Of a stretch of DNA of 64,000 bases, positions 16,642 to 25,634 are shown in pieces. The position numbers and the translations under genes were made by a program. The stretch covers positions 62,001 to 126,000 of the forward strand of contig NZ_SNYH01000003.1 in assembly GCF_004363005.1 (NCBI RefSeq). The letters run 5' to 3'. The notes beneath the pieces were generated by a model, which made no database searches, was not told the origin of the DNA, and worked only from the letters and a program-made list of their open reading frames with translations. Origin of the DNA: Tenacibaculum caenipelagi. GTDB taxonomy: Bacteria; Bacteroidota; Bacteroidia; Flavobacteriales; Flavobacteriaceae. Each line of letters opens with the position of its first letter. Position 1 is the first letter of the stretch.

Positions 16642-17466
16642 ATGAAAAAAATTACATTATTACTACTAACATTAACAATAATACTTTCTTGTAAAACAGA
16701 AAAACCTACTGAAATAATTATTATTGGAGCTTTACATAAGCCTGAATCTAATTTTAATTCAGAAATTCTATTTAAAATATTAGAAAATGTAAAACCCGAT
16801 TTTATTTTACATGAAAGAGATTCAGCAGCTTTCGATACCAATTTTAGATTTGTAGAAACTCCTACCGAAAATGAAGGGATGGCTTCTTCAAAGTACATCA
16901 ACAAATATCCTTCTACTCAATTAAGACCTTATGAATTTGAAGGGCGAAATGAATATAGAATAAATATTGGTTCACGCCCTACTGATGGCTTAACCACAAA
17001 GCTTTTAGATAGTTTAAACAAAGCCAATTTATTAACTCCTTCAGAAGCTACAATTCATAATAAATACAACGCTCTTATAGAACCACTAATCGTATTAGCT
17101 TCTAAATCACCTGAAAACTTTAACAATCCGAAAACAGATAGTATTTGTGCAGAAAGACAATATTATCAATATAAAATGTTGCAAAAAATAACCAATGTAA
17201 GAGATGAATTTGCTACTCATTTTCATACCAAACCAAATGGAGAAAAAATAAGTTACCGTGATGGTTTTAAATTGGCTTCTGATTTTTGGGATTTAAGAAA
17301 CCAAACAATGGCTAAGAACATAATGCGAATTTCAGAACAGAACAAAGGAAAAAGACTTGTTGTATTGTGTGGATTTATGCATAGATATTATCTTCTGAGT
17401 GAATTAAAAAATTTAACCAAAGGAAAAGATATTGTCTTAAAAGAGTTTTACGATTATAAAATATAA
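16642..17466 (+). CDS. lipoprotein with TraB/ChaN-like fold (DUF5694-like)
   Basis: 274 residues with a lipoprotein signal ending ILSC (Cys17). The mature chain opens EIIIIGALHKPES and PDFILHERDSAAF, and ends KRLVVLCGFMHRYYLLSEL. The paired I-G-x-x-H and G-x-x-H elements with an acidic residue after the second strand resemble the TraB/ChaN/Tiki superfamily of presumed metal proteases or haem-binding proteins. This is a resemblance, not a firm assignment. It is monocistronic by spacing; 100 bases upstream show nothing. Confidence 0.6.
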   Translation: MKKITLLLLTLTIILSCKTEKPTEIIIIGALHKPESNFNSEILFKILENVKPDFILHERDSAAFDTNFRFVETPTENEGMASSKYINKYPSTQLRPYEFEGRNEYRINIGSRPTDGLTTKLLDSLNKANLLTPSEATIHNKYNALIEPLIVLASKSPENFNNPKTDSICAERQYYQYKMLQKITNVRDEFATHFHTKPNGEKISYRDGFKLASDFWDLRNQTMAKNIMRISEQNKGKRLVVLCGFMHRYYLLSELKNLTKGKDIVLKEFYDYKI

Positions 17467-17517
17467 TTGTAAATAATTACTACAACTCACCTACTCTTAT
17501 ACTATTAAAAGTCAAAT

Positions 17518-18282
17518 ATGTCTATAACAAAAGAATCAGAACTTATCGGGATGAAAAAAATTAGTGAAGTGGTTGGATTAACCCTTAAACTAATGAGAGA
17601 ATATGCTAAAGTTGGAATGTCAACTAAAGAACTAGATGAATACGGTGGAGAAATTTTAAAAAGTTACGGAGCTAAATCGGCACCTTATATAACTTACGGA
17701 TTTCCTGGTTATACTTGTATCAGCGTAAATGAAGAAGCTGCTCACGGAATACCTTCTAAGAAAAAAATTCTGAAAGAGGGAGATTTGATAAATATTGATG
17801 TATCAGCTGAGTTAAATGGCTTTTGGTCAGATAATGGAAGTTCTTTTGTGTTAGGTAAAGATATTCATAATCACCAACCATTAGTAGATGCTTCTAAAAA
17901 CATTTTACATAAAGCTATAAGCAATATAAAAGGAGGAGTTAAAATAGCTGACATTGGGTATTTAATAGAAACCGAAGCAAGAAAGTATGGCTTTAAAGTA
18001 ATTAAAAATTTAGCAGGTCATGGAGTTGGAAGAAGTTTGCATGAAAAACCTGAAAACATTTTAAATTATAGAGTAAAAACCAACCGAGAAAGGTTTAGAA
18101 AAAATACTACAGTGGCTATTGAAACTTTTATCTCTACAAATTCAACCATGGCTGTTGAACTAAATGATGGTTGGACATTAGTAGGAAACAAAGGAGGATA
18201 TATAACTCAACACGAACAAACAATACTAGTAACAAATAACTCTCCTGTTATTCTCACAAAATCTAATGAAATCTGGAGTTAA
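17518..18282 (+). CDS. map: type I methionine aminopeptidase
   Basis: 254 residues of pita-bread fold. The five metal ligands are visible: Asp in NIDVSAELNGFWSDNG (two Asp), His in LAGHGVGRSLH, Glu in VAIETFIST and Glu in QHEQTILV. AAHGIP supplies the active-site His. It removes the initiator methionine from nascent proteins in the cytoplasm. Its place among accessory genes suggests an extra copy beside a ribosomal-operon map elsewhere (inference). A strong terminator follows. Confidence 0.9.
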   Translation: MSITKESELIGMKKISEVVGLTLKLMREYAKVGMSTKELDEYGGEILKSYGAKSAPYITYGFPGYTCISVNEEAAHGIPSKKKILKEGDLINIDVSAELNGFWSDNGSSFVLGKDIHNHQPLVDASKNILHKAISNIKGGVKIADIGYLIETEARKYGFKVIKNLAGHGVGRSLHEKPENILNYRVKTNRERFRKNTTVAIETFISTNSTMAVELNDGWTLVGNKGGYITQHEQTILVTNNSPVILTKSNEIWS

Positions 18283-18364
18283 ATAGCCTGTGATAATACA
18301 AAAACTTGCTTTTTGAAGCTTCACCCCCTTAAGATCTACTCTTAATTTACTTATGAATGAGATT

Positions 18365-18411
18365 ATGCTTTATTGAAAAATAATTAGATATTTTTCAATA
18401 AAGCATATTTT
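18365..18411 (+). terminator. strong hairpin terminator after map
   Basis: ATGCTTTATTGAAAAA (18365-18380) and its perfect 16-base complement (18391-18406) are separated by a 10-base loop and followed by ATTTTG. Confidence 0.8.
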
Positions 18412-18485
18412 GTTAAATAGGTTGTTTAAGTTTTACTTCTTTTCATAGTCTATTATTTATAACAGTTGTATTATAAAATTATACA

Positions 18486-18505
18486 CAGACAGACTTGTCT
18501 GTTTG
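18486..18505. promoter_or_regulatory. palindromic operator for the adjacent TetR regulator
   Basis: CAGACAGACTTGTCTGTTTG is a 20-bp dyad with one mismatched position per arm plus two central bases. It overlaps the -33 TTG of the tetR promoter, as expected for autorepression. The AGACnnGTCT core is typical of TetR-family operators. Confidence 0.75.
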
Positions 18506-18525
18506 TTTTATATTTTGTATTTTTG
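18495..18525 (+). promoter_or_regulatory. Bacteroidota-type promoter of the tetR gene
   Basis: TTG at 18495-18497 and TATTTTTG at 18518-18525 are separated by 20 bases, matching the TTG-N(17-23)-TAnnTTTG promoter of Bacteroidota primary sigma factor. The start codon is 17 bases further on. Confidence 0.8.
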
Positions 18526-18541
18526 TCAAAAAAAGAATCGT

Positions 18542-19066
18542 ATGAATTCACCTAAAGAAAGAATTTTAGAAACAACAGCACACCTATTCCATCAACAAGG
18601 CTACAACAGTACTGGGATTAATCAAATTATAAAAGAAGCAAAGGTTGCTAAAGCCAGTTTTTATCAACATTTTGAGTCAAAAGACAAACTATGTCTTCAA
18701 TACCTAAATAATAGACATACTTTTTGGTTCAATCAATTATCAGAATTCACGGCAATAGCAAAGAATTCAAAAGAGAAAATAGTTCTTGCTTTCGACTTTA
18801 TAATATATATGAATAAAAAAGAGAATTATAGAGGCTGTAGCTTTCTGAATATCTTATCGGAAATATCAAAAGAACAAAAGGACATTTTAAACATCATTCA
18901 ATTGCATAAAAACGATTTAAGAAATTTCTTTCGAGAATTGATAGATGACGAACTATTGGCCACCCATATTTATTTACTATTTGAAAGTTCTATAATAGAA
19001 AGCCAACTATTTAAATCTAACGAGATTGTAACGAAATCAAAAACGATTGTAACTAATTTAATTTAA
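18542..19066 (+). CDS. TetR-family transcriptional regulator
   Basis: About 174 residues from ATG 18542; the frame is open further upstream, but that part contains the promoter. The N-terminal helix-turn-helix reads [20 protein letters not shown] and [18 protein letters not shown]. The ligand-binding part has [11 protein letters not shown], typical of the AcrR/YxaF-like group. It probably represses itself and the following gene through the 18486-18505 palindrome. The next gene starts 7 bases after its stop, so they form an operon. Confidence 0.9.
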   Translation: MNSPKERILETTAHLFHQQGYNSTGINQIIKEAKVAKASFYQHFESKDKLCLQYLNNRHTFWFNQLSEFTAIAKNSKEKIVLAFDFIIYMNKKENYRGCSFLNILSEISKEQKDILNIIQLHKNDLRNFFRELIDDELLATHIYLLFESSIIESQLFKSNEIVTKSKTIVTNLI

Positions 19067-19073
19067 AAATAAG

Positions 19074-19484
19074 ATGGAAAAAAAACACCCATTACCTCCA
19101 TTCACTTTAGAAACTGCCAAACAAAAAATTCAACTAGCAGAAGATGCTTGGAACTCTCAAGATCCTGAAAAGGTTTCATTAGCATATACTGTAGATAGCG
19201 AATGGAGAAACAGAAATTTATTTGTGAATGGTAGAGAAGAAATAGTGCAATTTCTTTCAAAAAAATGGCAAACCGAACTTGATTATAAGCTTAAAAAAGA
19301 ATATTGGGCACATGGAGAAAATCGAATTGCTGTTAGATTTGAATATGAGTACAGAACAAAGGAAGGAAAATGGTTTAGAGCTTATGGTAATGAAAACTGG
19401 GAGTTTGACGAAAATGGACTAATGAAAAAAAGATTTGCTAGTATTAATGACTTAGAAATAGACAAATCAGAGAGACATTTGTAA
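19074..19484 (+). CDS. DUF1348 / NTF2-like protein
   Basis: 136 residues with the family pattern [48 protein letters not shown] and [12 protein letters not shown]. This is the DUF1348 branch of the NTF2/SnoaL cone fold, often found beside TetR regulators as here. It lies 7 bases downstream of tetR and is probably co-transcribed and repressed with it. The reaction, if any, is unknown. Confidence 0.88.
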   Translation: MEKKHPLPPFTLETAKQKIQLAEDAWNSQDPEKVSLAYTVDSEWRNRNLFVNGREEIVQFLSKKWQTELDYKLKKEYWAHGENRIAVRFEYEYRTKEGKWFRAYGNENWEFDENGLMKKRFASINDLEIDKSERHL

Positions 19485-19518
19485 AAACAAAACAGTAATA
19501 CATTTAAAATAAAAAGCT

Positions 19519-19557
19519 ATATTAGTGACTGTTACACAAACTAACAGTCGCTAATAT
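19519..19557 (+). terminator. hairpin after the tetR operon
   Basis: ATATTAGTGACTGTTA (19519-19534) pairs with TAACAGTCGCTAATAT (19542-19557) through 16 pairs including one G-U, with a 7-base loop. The following bases GTCTAAAAAA lack a T run on this strand, so termination is probable rather than certain. Confidence 0.6.
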
Positions 19558-19688
19558 GTCTAAAAAAAATTGTTTTAAAAGAAGTCTTATCTATAAGTAT
19601 TAAAGTATCTCTATAGAAATCTTCTCTTCTGCTTTTTAATTGAATAGTTATACAAGAAAAATGAAGCTAATAATTAAACTATGAAAAA

Positions 19689-20570
19689 ATGATTGATAAT
19701 TTCAGAAATGTTTGGCAAGAGTTTCAACAAAATATTTTAGAACATATTCCCAAAGTTTTACTGGCGTTATTAACTGTTATTGTTTTTGTTTTTATCGCTA
19801 GCACCGCTAAAAAAATATGCATCAGGTTTTATAAGAAAGCTTTTAAAGAAAACTATTTAAATATTGAGCAAACTATAGCTTCTTTATTTTATGCTTTATT
19901 TATTGCTGCAGGTATTCTATTAGCTCTTCATATACTTGGTTTAGACAAACCTTTTGAAAAATTATTAGCTGGAGCTGGTGTTATTGGAATCATCGCTGGT
20001 TTTGCTTTAAAAGATATTGCTTCTAATATGTTTTCAGGACTTTTAGTCGATTTGCAACGCCCCTACAAAGTTGGAGACTGGGTTGAGATTGATGGAAAAT
20101 ATGGTGTTGTATTAGCTATTAATTGGCTTACAACCAAAATAAAAACTGTTCCAGGTCAAGAAGTTTTTGTTCCTAACCAAATTATTTTCAACGCTACTTT
20201 TTCAAACTACTCTACTTGGGGTAAACGACGCGTTATTTTAAAAAGTGGGGTATCTTATGGTGATAATTTAGAACACGTTAGGGCTGTTGCTTTGGATGAA
20301 GTACAAAAAATAAAAGAATACCTTCCTGAAGAAGGTATCGATTTTTATTTTACAGATATTGGTGGTTCTACCTATAATTTTATATTACGCTATTGGGTAA
20401 AGTTTGAATCTAATGATGATTTCTGTAGAGGTATGAACGATATAATTATGCGTATTAAAAAACGTTTTGAACAAGAAAACATTTCTATTGCTTACCCTGT
20501 AACAACCTTGGACTTTGCAGTAAAAGGAGGGGTAAACTTATTTGATAAAGAGATAAAAGTTCAGAAATAA
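19689..20570 (+). CDS. mscS: MscS-family small-conductance mechanosensitive channel
   Basis: 293 residues. Three membrane helices occupy about 18-120, the third (pore) helix being LLAGAGVIGIIAGFALKDIASNMFSG with the Gly/Ala pattern of MscS TM3. The beta domain follows (PYKVGDWVEIDGKYGVVLAI and VPNQIIFNATFSNYS), then an alpha/beta C-terminal domain. It releases solutes when membrane tension rises at hypo-osmotic shock. It is convergent with rluD with only 10 bases between the stops. Confidence 0.92.
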   Translation: MIDNFRNVWQEFQQNILEHIPKVLLALLTVIVFVFIASTAKKICIRFYKKAFKENYLNIEQTIASLFYALFIAAGILLALHILGLDKPFEKLLAGAGVIGIIAGFALKDIASNMFSGLLVDLQRPYKVGDWVEIDGKYGVVLAINWLTTKIKTVPGQEVFVPNQIIFNATFSNYSTWGKRRVILKSGVSYGDNLEHVRAVALDEVQKIKEYLPEEGIDFYFTDIGGSTYNFILRYWVKFESNDDFCRGMNDIIMRIKKRFEQENISIAYPVTTLDFAVKGGVNLFDKEIKVQK

Positions 20571-20580
20571 AGAAACCTTT

Positions 20581-21621
20581 CTACCCTTCTTCCAATTTAG
20601 AATGCTCTGAATAGGTACGCCATTTCGCTAAACACGCTTCAATATCTTCAGGAATTTCAGAATTAAACTGTAAAAACTCTCCTGTAGTTGGGTGTGTAAA
20701 TCCTAAGGTTTTTGCATGTAGTGCTTGTCTTGGCAATACCTTAAAACAATTATCTACAAACTGTTTGTATTTGGTAAATGTAGTTCCTTTTAAAATGATA
20801 TTTCCTCCGTAACGTTCATCATTAAATAACGTATGTCCTATATGTTTAAAATGGGCTCTAATTTGATGTGTTCTCCCAGTTTCTAACTTACATTGCACTA
20901 AAGTTACGTAGGTTAATCGTTCAATCACTTTATAATGTGTCACCGCATGTTTACCATGTTCTCCATCAGGAAAAACATCCATCTGTAAGCGGTTTTTTAA
21001 ACTACGTCCTATATTTCCTTCAATAGTACCCTCATCTTCCTCTATATTACCCCAAACCAAGGCATAGTATAAACGCTCTGTTGTACGATCAAAAAACTGC
21101 TTTGACAAATGCGCCATAGCGTACTCTGTCTTTGCAACCACAAGTAACCCACTGGTATCTTTATCAATACGATGTACTAAACCAGGGCGTTCATTTGAGT
21201 TTTTAGGTAAATTTTCAATATGGTGAATTAATCCATTAACCAAGGTTCCTGAGTAATTTCCATGACCTGGATGTACCACCATGCCTGCTGGTTTGTTTAC
21301 TACAATTACCTCGTCATCTTCATACACAATATCAATCGGAATATCTTCAGCAACCAATAAATTTTCGTGTGGTGGGTACGCTAAAACAACTCTAACTACA
21401 TCTTTTGGTTTTACTTTGTAATTAGGTTTAACCACTACATCGTTAACCAAAACATTTCCTGCTTTAGCTGCTTGTTGTATTTTATTACGAGTAGCGTTTT
21501 CAATAAAATTCATCAAAAACTTGTCTACGCGCAAAGGTACTTGACCATCGGTTGCTACAAAGCGGTGATGTTCGTATAAATCATCGTTCTCAAAATCTGG
21601 AGTTGTATCTTCCTGCATCAA
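20581..21621 (-). CDS. rluD: 23S rRNA pseudouridine synthase RluD
   Basis: 346 residues. An S4 RNA-binding domain is at about 30-85 (LRVDKFLMNFIENATRNKIQ). The RluA-type catalytic domain carries LVHRIDKDTSGLLVVAKT with the catalytic Asp, and HQIRAHFKHIGHTLFNDERY. It makes pseudouridines in helix 69 of 23S rRNA. It is 14 bases downstream of the PASTA gene and probably in one transcript with it, divergent from ddl, an arrangement common in Flavobacteriia. Confidence 0.93.
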   Translation of the reverse strand: MMQEDTTPDFENDDLYEHHRFVATDGQVPLRVDKFLMNFIENATRNKIQQAAKAGNVLVNDVVVKPNYKVKPKDVVRVVLAYPPHENLLVAEDIPIDIVYEDDEVIVVNKPAGMVVHPGHGNYSGTLVNGLIHHIENLPKNSNERPGLVHRIDKDTSGLLVVAKTEYAMAHLSKQFFDRTTERLYYALVWGNIEEDEGTIEGNIGRSLKNRLQMDVFPDGEHGKHAVTHYKVIERLTYVTLVQCKLETGRTHQIRAHFKHIGHTLFNDERYGGNIILKGTTFTKYKQFVDNCFKVLPRQALHAKTLGFTHPTTGEFLQFNSEIPEDIEACLAKWRTYSEHSKLEEG

Positions 21622-21635
21622 TCAATAATAAAAAA

Positions 21636-22217
21636 TTAATATCCATTTCCATCTCCTAAAATCAGGTCGATGGTTGTTTGTTTTGGTAATTTTGTTCCTG
21701 GTTCTATTTTCTTTCCGTTGTGCTTTAATCCACGAACTACATCTTTCCCTATATCATGAACCCAAGTAACATTTTTCCCTACTTTAAAACCTATAGAACG
21801 CAAATGTGTTGTTGCTTGACGTCTTGTACGACCATTTAAATCTGGCACCACAACATCACGATACTTAGACGGGTTTAAGGTAAGATATATTTTACGCTTT
21901 TCTTTTACAAAATCTCCTGCTTCCGGGTCTTGCTCTATAATCGATTTTTTTGGATATTCTGGATTATAATTTGCACTGTCAATCACTACAAAATCTAAAT
22001 TCAACTCATCTAATTTTTGTGTTACTTCAGCCAAAGACATCTTGTGTAAATTAGGTACTTGTATTTTTTGATTATGGTTTGTAGTAACTCCCAACCACCA
22101 TTGCAAAGTAAATACAAACACTAGTAATAAAACTATTGCTATTCCTATATTTTTAACAAATGTTTTACTTTTAATAAATTGAAATAATCCTTTAAGATTT
22201 TCTGAAAAATTACTCAT
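21636..22217 (-). CDS. membrane-anchored PASTA-domain protein
   Basis: 193 residues: a short cytoplasmic start, one membrane helix (IGIAIVLLLVFVFTLQWWL, about 25-43), then two or three PASTA-like modules. KIQVPNLHKMSLAEVTQKL opens the first and VVVPDLNGRTRRQATTHL the second. PASTA modules bind peptidoglycan or beta-lactams. There is no kinase or transpeptidase domain, which is usual for this Bacteroidota family. The divergent neighbour is D-Ala-D-Ala ligase, linking the locus to cell-wall synthesis. Confidence 0.88.
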   Translation of the reverse strand: MSNFSENLKGLFQFIKSKTFVKNIGIAIVLLLVFVFTLQWWLGVTTNHNQKIQVPNLHKMSLAEVTQKLDELNLDFVVIDSANYNPEYPKKSIIEQDPEAGDFVKEKRKIYLTLNPSKYRDVVVPDLNGRTRRQATTHLRSIGFKVGKNVTWVHDIGKDVVRGLKHNGKKIEPGTKLPKQTTIDLILGDGNGY

Positions 22218-22239
22218 ATCGATTTTTTGTAAAGAGGCA

Positions 22240-22247
22240 CAAATTTA
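22240..22247 (-). promoter_or_regulatory. -7 element for the PASTA-rluD operon
   Basis: On the minus strand this reads TAAATTTG, an exact TAnnTTTG, 22 bases before the start codon. No well-spaced TTG was found. Confidence 0.5.
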
Positions 22248-22300
22248 CAGTAAAAATATTACTATTTTAAATTCCACAAGTCTTTAACGAGTTTTTTTGG

Positions 22301-22308
22301 TAAGTTTG
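22301..22308 (+). promoter_or_regulatory. -7 element for ddl
   Basis: TAAGTTTG matches TAnnTTTG exactly. The GTG start of ddl is 62 bases further on, so the transcript has a leader of about 55 bases. No clear TTG at -33. Confidence 0.55.
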
Positions 22309-22311
22309 TAT

Positions 22312-22328
22312 AATCCGACGGTCGGATT
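22312..22328. promoter_or_regulatory. perfect 17-base palindrome in the ddl leader
   Basis: AATCCGAC-G-GTCGGATT lies just downstream of the predicted start point of ddl transcription. It could be a repressor operator or a small RNA hairpin; it lacks a T run, so it is not a normal terminator. Confidence 0.55.
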
Positions 22329-22370
22329 TTAAACAAACAACGATAAAATACCAATTGAAATACGTTTAAA

Positions 22371-23348
22371 GTGAAAAAAAACATCGCTATTATTATGGGA
22401 GGATATTCCTCAGAAGTAGGAATATCTTTAAAAAGTGGTAATGTAGTATACAAACATCTTAATAAGGAAAAATACAATCCATATAAAATACATATTTTAA
22501 AAGATAAATGGGTTTTAGTTGATGATGACGAAATTGAATACCCAATTAACAAACATGATTTTTCTGCAGAAATAAAAGGTGCCAAAATCACTTTTGATGT
22601 TGTTTTTAATGCGATACATGGTACTCCAGGTGAAAACGGAGTCATATTAGCTTATTTTGATCTTATAGGTTTAAAACACACCTCTGCCCCATTCTATCAA
22701 ATGGCATTGACTTTTAATAAACGAGATACCTTAAGTGTCGTAAAAGAATACGGAATTCCTGCTGCTACTTCTGTCTACTTAAATAAAGGAGATAAAATTA
22801 GCACCAGTGCTATTATTGAAAAAGTAGGTTTGCCTTGTTTTGTAAAACCTAACGGTGCAGGTTCTAGCTTCGGAATCTCTAAAGTATACACCCAAGAAGA
22901 GTTGATTCCTGCTATTAACAAAGCTTATGAGGAAGATTCAGAAATATTAATTGAAAGCTTTTTAGATGGAACCGAAGTTTCGGTAGGAGTAATTCAGTAC
23001 AAAGGAGAAACTAAAGTATTACCGATTACTGAAATTGTTTCTGACAACGATTTCTTTGATTACAAAGCTAAATACGAAGGAGAGTCACAAGAAATTACTC
23101 CAGCTCGATTAACTAAGGAGCAAGAAGTTAAAGTAAATGACATCGCGAAACGCGTATATGAAATTTTAAATATGAGTGGTTTTTCTCGCTCAGAATATAT
23201 CTTGGTAAATGATGAACCTCATTTCTTAGAGATGAACACTGTTCCTGGATTAACAGAAGCTAGTATTTTACCACAACAAGCCAACCATGCAAATATTTCG
23301 TTAACCGAACTATTTGGAAATGCTATTGAAATGGCTTTAAATAACTAA
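22371..23348 (+). CDS. ddl: D-alanine--D-alanine ligase
   Basis: 325 residues starting at GTG, which fits the family start KKNIAIIMGGYSSEVGIS. It has an ATP-grasp fold: CFVKPNGAGSSFGISKV (lysine and glycine-rich ATP loop), EVSVGV, and HFLEMNTVPGLTEASILPQQ with the Mg-binding Glu and Asn. It joins two D-alanines for peptidoglycan precursors in the cytoplasm. coaD follows after 5 bases, so they are an operon. The divergent partner is a PASTA protein. Confidence 0.95.
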   Translation: MKKNIAIIMGGYSSEVGISLKSGNVVYKHLNKEKYNPYKIHILKDKWVLVDDDEIEYPINKHDFSAEIKGAKITFDVVFNAIHGTPGENGVILAYFDLIGLKHTSAPFYQMALTFNKRDTLSVVKEYGIPAATSVYLNKGDKISTSAIIEKVGLPCFVKPNGAGSSFGISKVYTQEELIPAINKAYEEDSEILIESFLDGTEVSVGVIQYKGETKVLPITEIVSDNDFFDYKAKYEGESQEITPARLTKEQEVKVNDIAKRVYEILNMSGFSRSEYILVNDEPHFLEMNTVPGLTEASILPQQANHANISLTELFGNAIEMALNN

Positions 23349-23353
23349 CTATA

Positions 23354-23806
23354 ATGAAGAGAGCTATTTTTCCTGGGTCATTTGACCCCATTACTTTAGG
23401 ACATCTAGATATTATTGAACGCGGTGTTACACTATTTGATGAGCTAATTATTGCTATTGGTATAAATGCCGATAAAAAGTATATGTTTTCTTTAGAAGAA
23501 CGCAAACGTTTTATTGAAGAGACTTTTAAACATGAACCAAAGATTAAAGTACTTACCTATAGCGGACTTACTGTAAATTTTTGCAAAGAACAAAATGCTC
23601 AATTTATTTTAAGAGGCTTAAGAAACCCTGCCGATTTTGAGTTCGAAAAGGCTATTGCCCATACTAATAGAAAACTTTCAGAAATTGAAACTGTTTTCTT
23701 ACTGACCTCTTCAGGTAAAAGTTATATCTCATCCTCTATTGTTCGCGATGTAATTCGAAATGAAGGAGACTATACTGGTCTGGTTCCTGACGCAGTTAGA
23801 ATTTAA
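23354..23806 (+). CDS. coaD: phosphopantetheine adenylyltransferase
   Basis: 150 residues, the usual length. Nucleotidyltransferase motifs are PGSFDPITLGHLDII (T-x-G-H) at the N-terminus and SSSIVRDV near the end. It transfers AMP from ATP to 4'-phosphopantetheine in coenzyme A synthesis. It starts 5 bases after the ddl stop and is followed 18 bases later by a peptidase gene. Confidence 0.95.
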   Translation: MKRAIFPGSFDPITLGHLDIIERGVTLFDELIIAIGINADKKYMFSLEERKRFIEETFKHEPKIKVLTYSGLTVNFCKEQNAQFILRGLRNPADFEFEKAIAHTNRKLSEIETVFLLTSSGKSYISSSIVRDVIRNEGDYTGLVPDAVRI

Positions 23807-23824
23807 TTCTTAAATAATTTTCTA

Positions 23825-25573
23825 TTGAAAAAGCTAGTTGTACTATTGCTAATAATTACTGTTGCCTGCAAGCCAACTTCAACAAAGGAAACAAAAAATT
23901 TTACTACACTGTTTAAAAAATCAAACGGAACGGAGACTCCTACCTATAATGAGGTAATTTCTTTTTATAAAAATTTGGACAAGAAGTACTCAGAAATTTC
24001 TTTGTTTGAAATTGGTACTACTGATATTGGCAAACCATTACACCTAGCTGTTTTTAATGCGGATGGAAAAACAGAAATCAACCAAATTTATGAATCGTCA
24101 AAAAATAGAGTTTTAATCAACAATGGAATTCATCCAGGAGAATCTGACGGAATAGATGCTTCAATGTTATTATTACTAGATATTGTTCAAAACGATTCGT
24201 TAAAAAACAAGTATAAAAACTCTTTGATTTGTGTTATTCCTGTGTACAATATTGGTGGGGCTTTAAACAGAAACTCACATACTAGAGCCAATCAAAATGG
24301 ACCTAAAGAGTATGGTTTTAGAGGAAATGCTCGTAATTACGATTTGAATCGTGATTTTATAAAACAAGACACTAAAAATGCTGCAACCTTTGCCAAAATA
24401 TTTCATCTTATTAACCCTGATGTCTTTATCGATAATCATGTAAGCAACGGTGCCGATTATCAGTATGCAATTACTCACCTCTTTACACAACACAATAAAT
24501 TGGGAGGTAAATTAGGTGAGTTTATTGAAACTAAAATGCGCCCAGAAATAGAACAATCCCTAGCTAAAAAAGACATCATCATAACTCCTTATGTAAATGT
24601 CTGGGGAACAACTCCTGAAAGCGGTTGGTCTCAGTTTTTTGATTCTCCAAGATATTCTACAGGATACACTACCCTATTCAATACGTTAGGTCTTATGGTT
24701 GAAACTCACATGTTAAAACCTTACAAAACACGTGTAGAACAAACCTATGAACTTCTGTTTTCTGCATTAGATGTTTCAGAAAAAAATACTGTAACTATCA
24801 AAAACTTGCGAAAAAAAGCAATACAGGAAATCATTAACAAAAAAACATACCCGATTGCTTTTGAAGTTGATAAAAAAAGTCCTTCTACCCTCGAATTTAA
24901 AGGATATGAAGGAGCGTTTATAGATAGTAAAGTTACTAACGGAAAGCGCTTGTTCTATGATAAAACGAAGCCATACACTAAAAATATTTCGTATTACAAT
25001 AACTACATTCCTACAAAAAAAATTACCATACCAAAAGCCTATATACTAAAACAAGGATGGTATAGCGTTATTGAACGATTACAAAATAATAAAATTGAAT
25101 TCACTCGTTTTAATAATGATACAATGTTGACTGTTGAAACCCAACACATCAATGGTTTCGAAACTCGAAAAACGGCATATGAAGGTCATTATTTACATTT
25201 CGACACAGAAATTATTAAAACTAAAAACCAGAAAATTCAGTTTTCTAAAGGAGACATTTATATTCCTACCAACCAAACAGGAATACGCTATATTATAGAA
25301 ACTTTGGAAGCTGATGCTATAGATTCTTTTTTTAACTGGAACTTTTTTGATACTGTTTTACAGCAAAAAGAGGGGTATTCTTCTTATGTCTTTGAAGATA
25401 TTGCAGAGAAGTTTTTACAAGAGAATCCACTAGTTAAACAACAATTTGAAGATAAATTAAAAACAGAGGACAGTTTTGCTAAAAGCCCACAAGCACAATT
25501 GTATTGGGTTTATACCCAAACTCCTTATTATGAAACAGCACATAAGAAATTACCTATTTTTAAGTTATATTAA
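23825..25573 (+). CDS. M14-family zinc carboxypeptidase, lipoprotein
   Basis: 582 residues from a TTG start; the sequence KKLVVLLLIITVAC gives a lipobox with Cys15. The M14 zinc motif is H-x-x-E at His103-Glu106 in NNGIHPGESDG, with later ligand candidates in DNHVSNGADYQYAITH, and NYDLNRDFIK is the substrate-binding Asn-Arg. The C-terminal third is a beta-rich extension without a name. It is likely attached to the outer membrane or periplasmic face and trims peptides. It is tightly linked to ddl-coaD but functionally separate. Confidence 0.88.
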   Translation: MKKLVVLLLIITVACKPTSTKETKNFTTLFKKSNGTETPTYNEVISFYKNLDKKYSEISLFEIGTTDIGKPLHLAVFNADGKTEINQIYESSKNRVLINNGIHPGESDGIDASMLLLLDIVQNDSLKNKYKNSLICVIPVYNIGGALNRNSHTRANQNGPKEYGFRGNARNYDLNRDFIKQDTKNAATFAKIFHLINPDVFIDNHVSNGADYQYAITHLFTQHNKLGGKLGEFIETKMRPEIEQSLAKKDIIITPYVNVWGTTPESGWSQFFDSPRYSTGYTTLFNTLGLMVETHMLKPYKTRVEQTYELLFSALDVSEKNTVTIKNLRKKAIQEIINKKTYPIAFEVDKKSPSTLEFKGYEGAFIDSKVTNGKRLFYDKTKPYTKNISYYNNYIPTKKITIPKAYILKQGWYSVIERLQNNKIEFTRFNNDTMLTVETQHINGFETRKTAYEGHYLHFDTEIIKTKNQKIQFSKGDIYIPTNQTGIRYIIETLEADAIDSFFNWNFFDTVLQQKEGYSSYVFEDIAEKFLQENPLVKQQFEDKLKTEDSFAKSPQAQLYWVYTQTPYYETAHKKLPIFKLY

Positions 25574-25603
25574 CAAAAATATAATCTTCAAATTACATTT
25601 TTA

Positions 25604-25611
25604 TACATTTG
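25604..25611 (+). promoter_or_regulatory. -7 element of the fecI operon
   Basis: TACATTTG, an exact TAnnTTTG, lies 24 bases before the ATG of the sigma-factor gene. No TTG is found at the right distance. Confidence 0.55.
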
Positions 25612-25634
25612 TGCTGACTTAGAATAACAATCTA

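Noticed and set aside
1..19500. Classical class 1-type integron or prophage
   Set aside because: No integrase, attI site, phage structural gene or transposase was found; the attC-like resemblance is reported instead as an unproven cassette system.
22262..22645. 127-codon minus-strand open frame across the ddl start
   Set aside because: It overlaps the ddl promoter and its conserved N-terminus and has no recognisable protein features.
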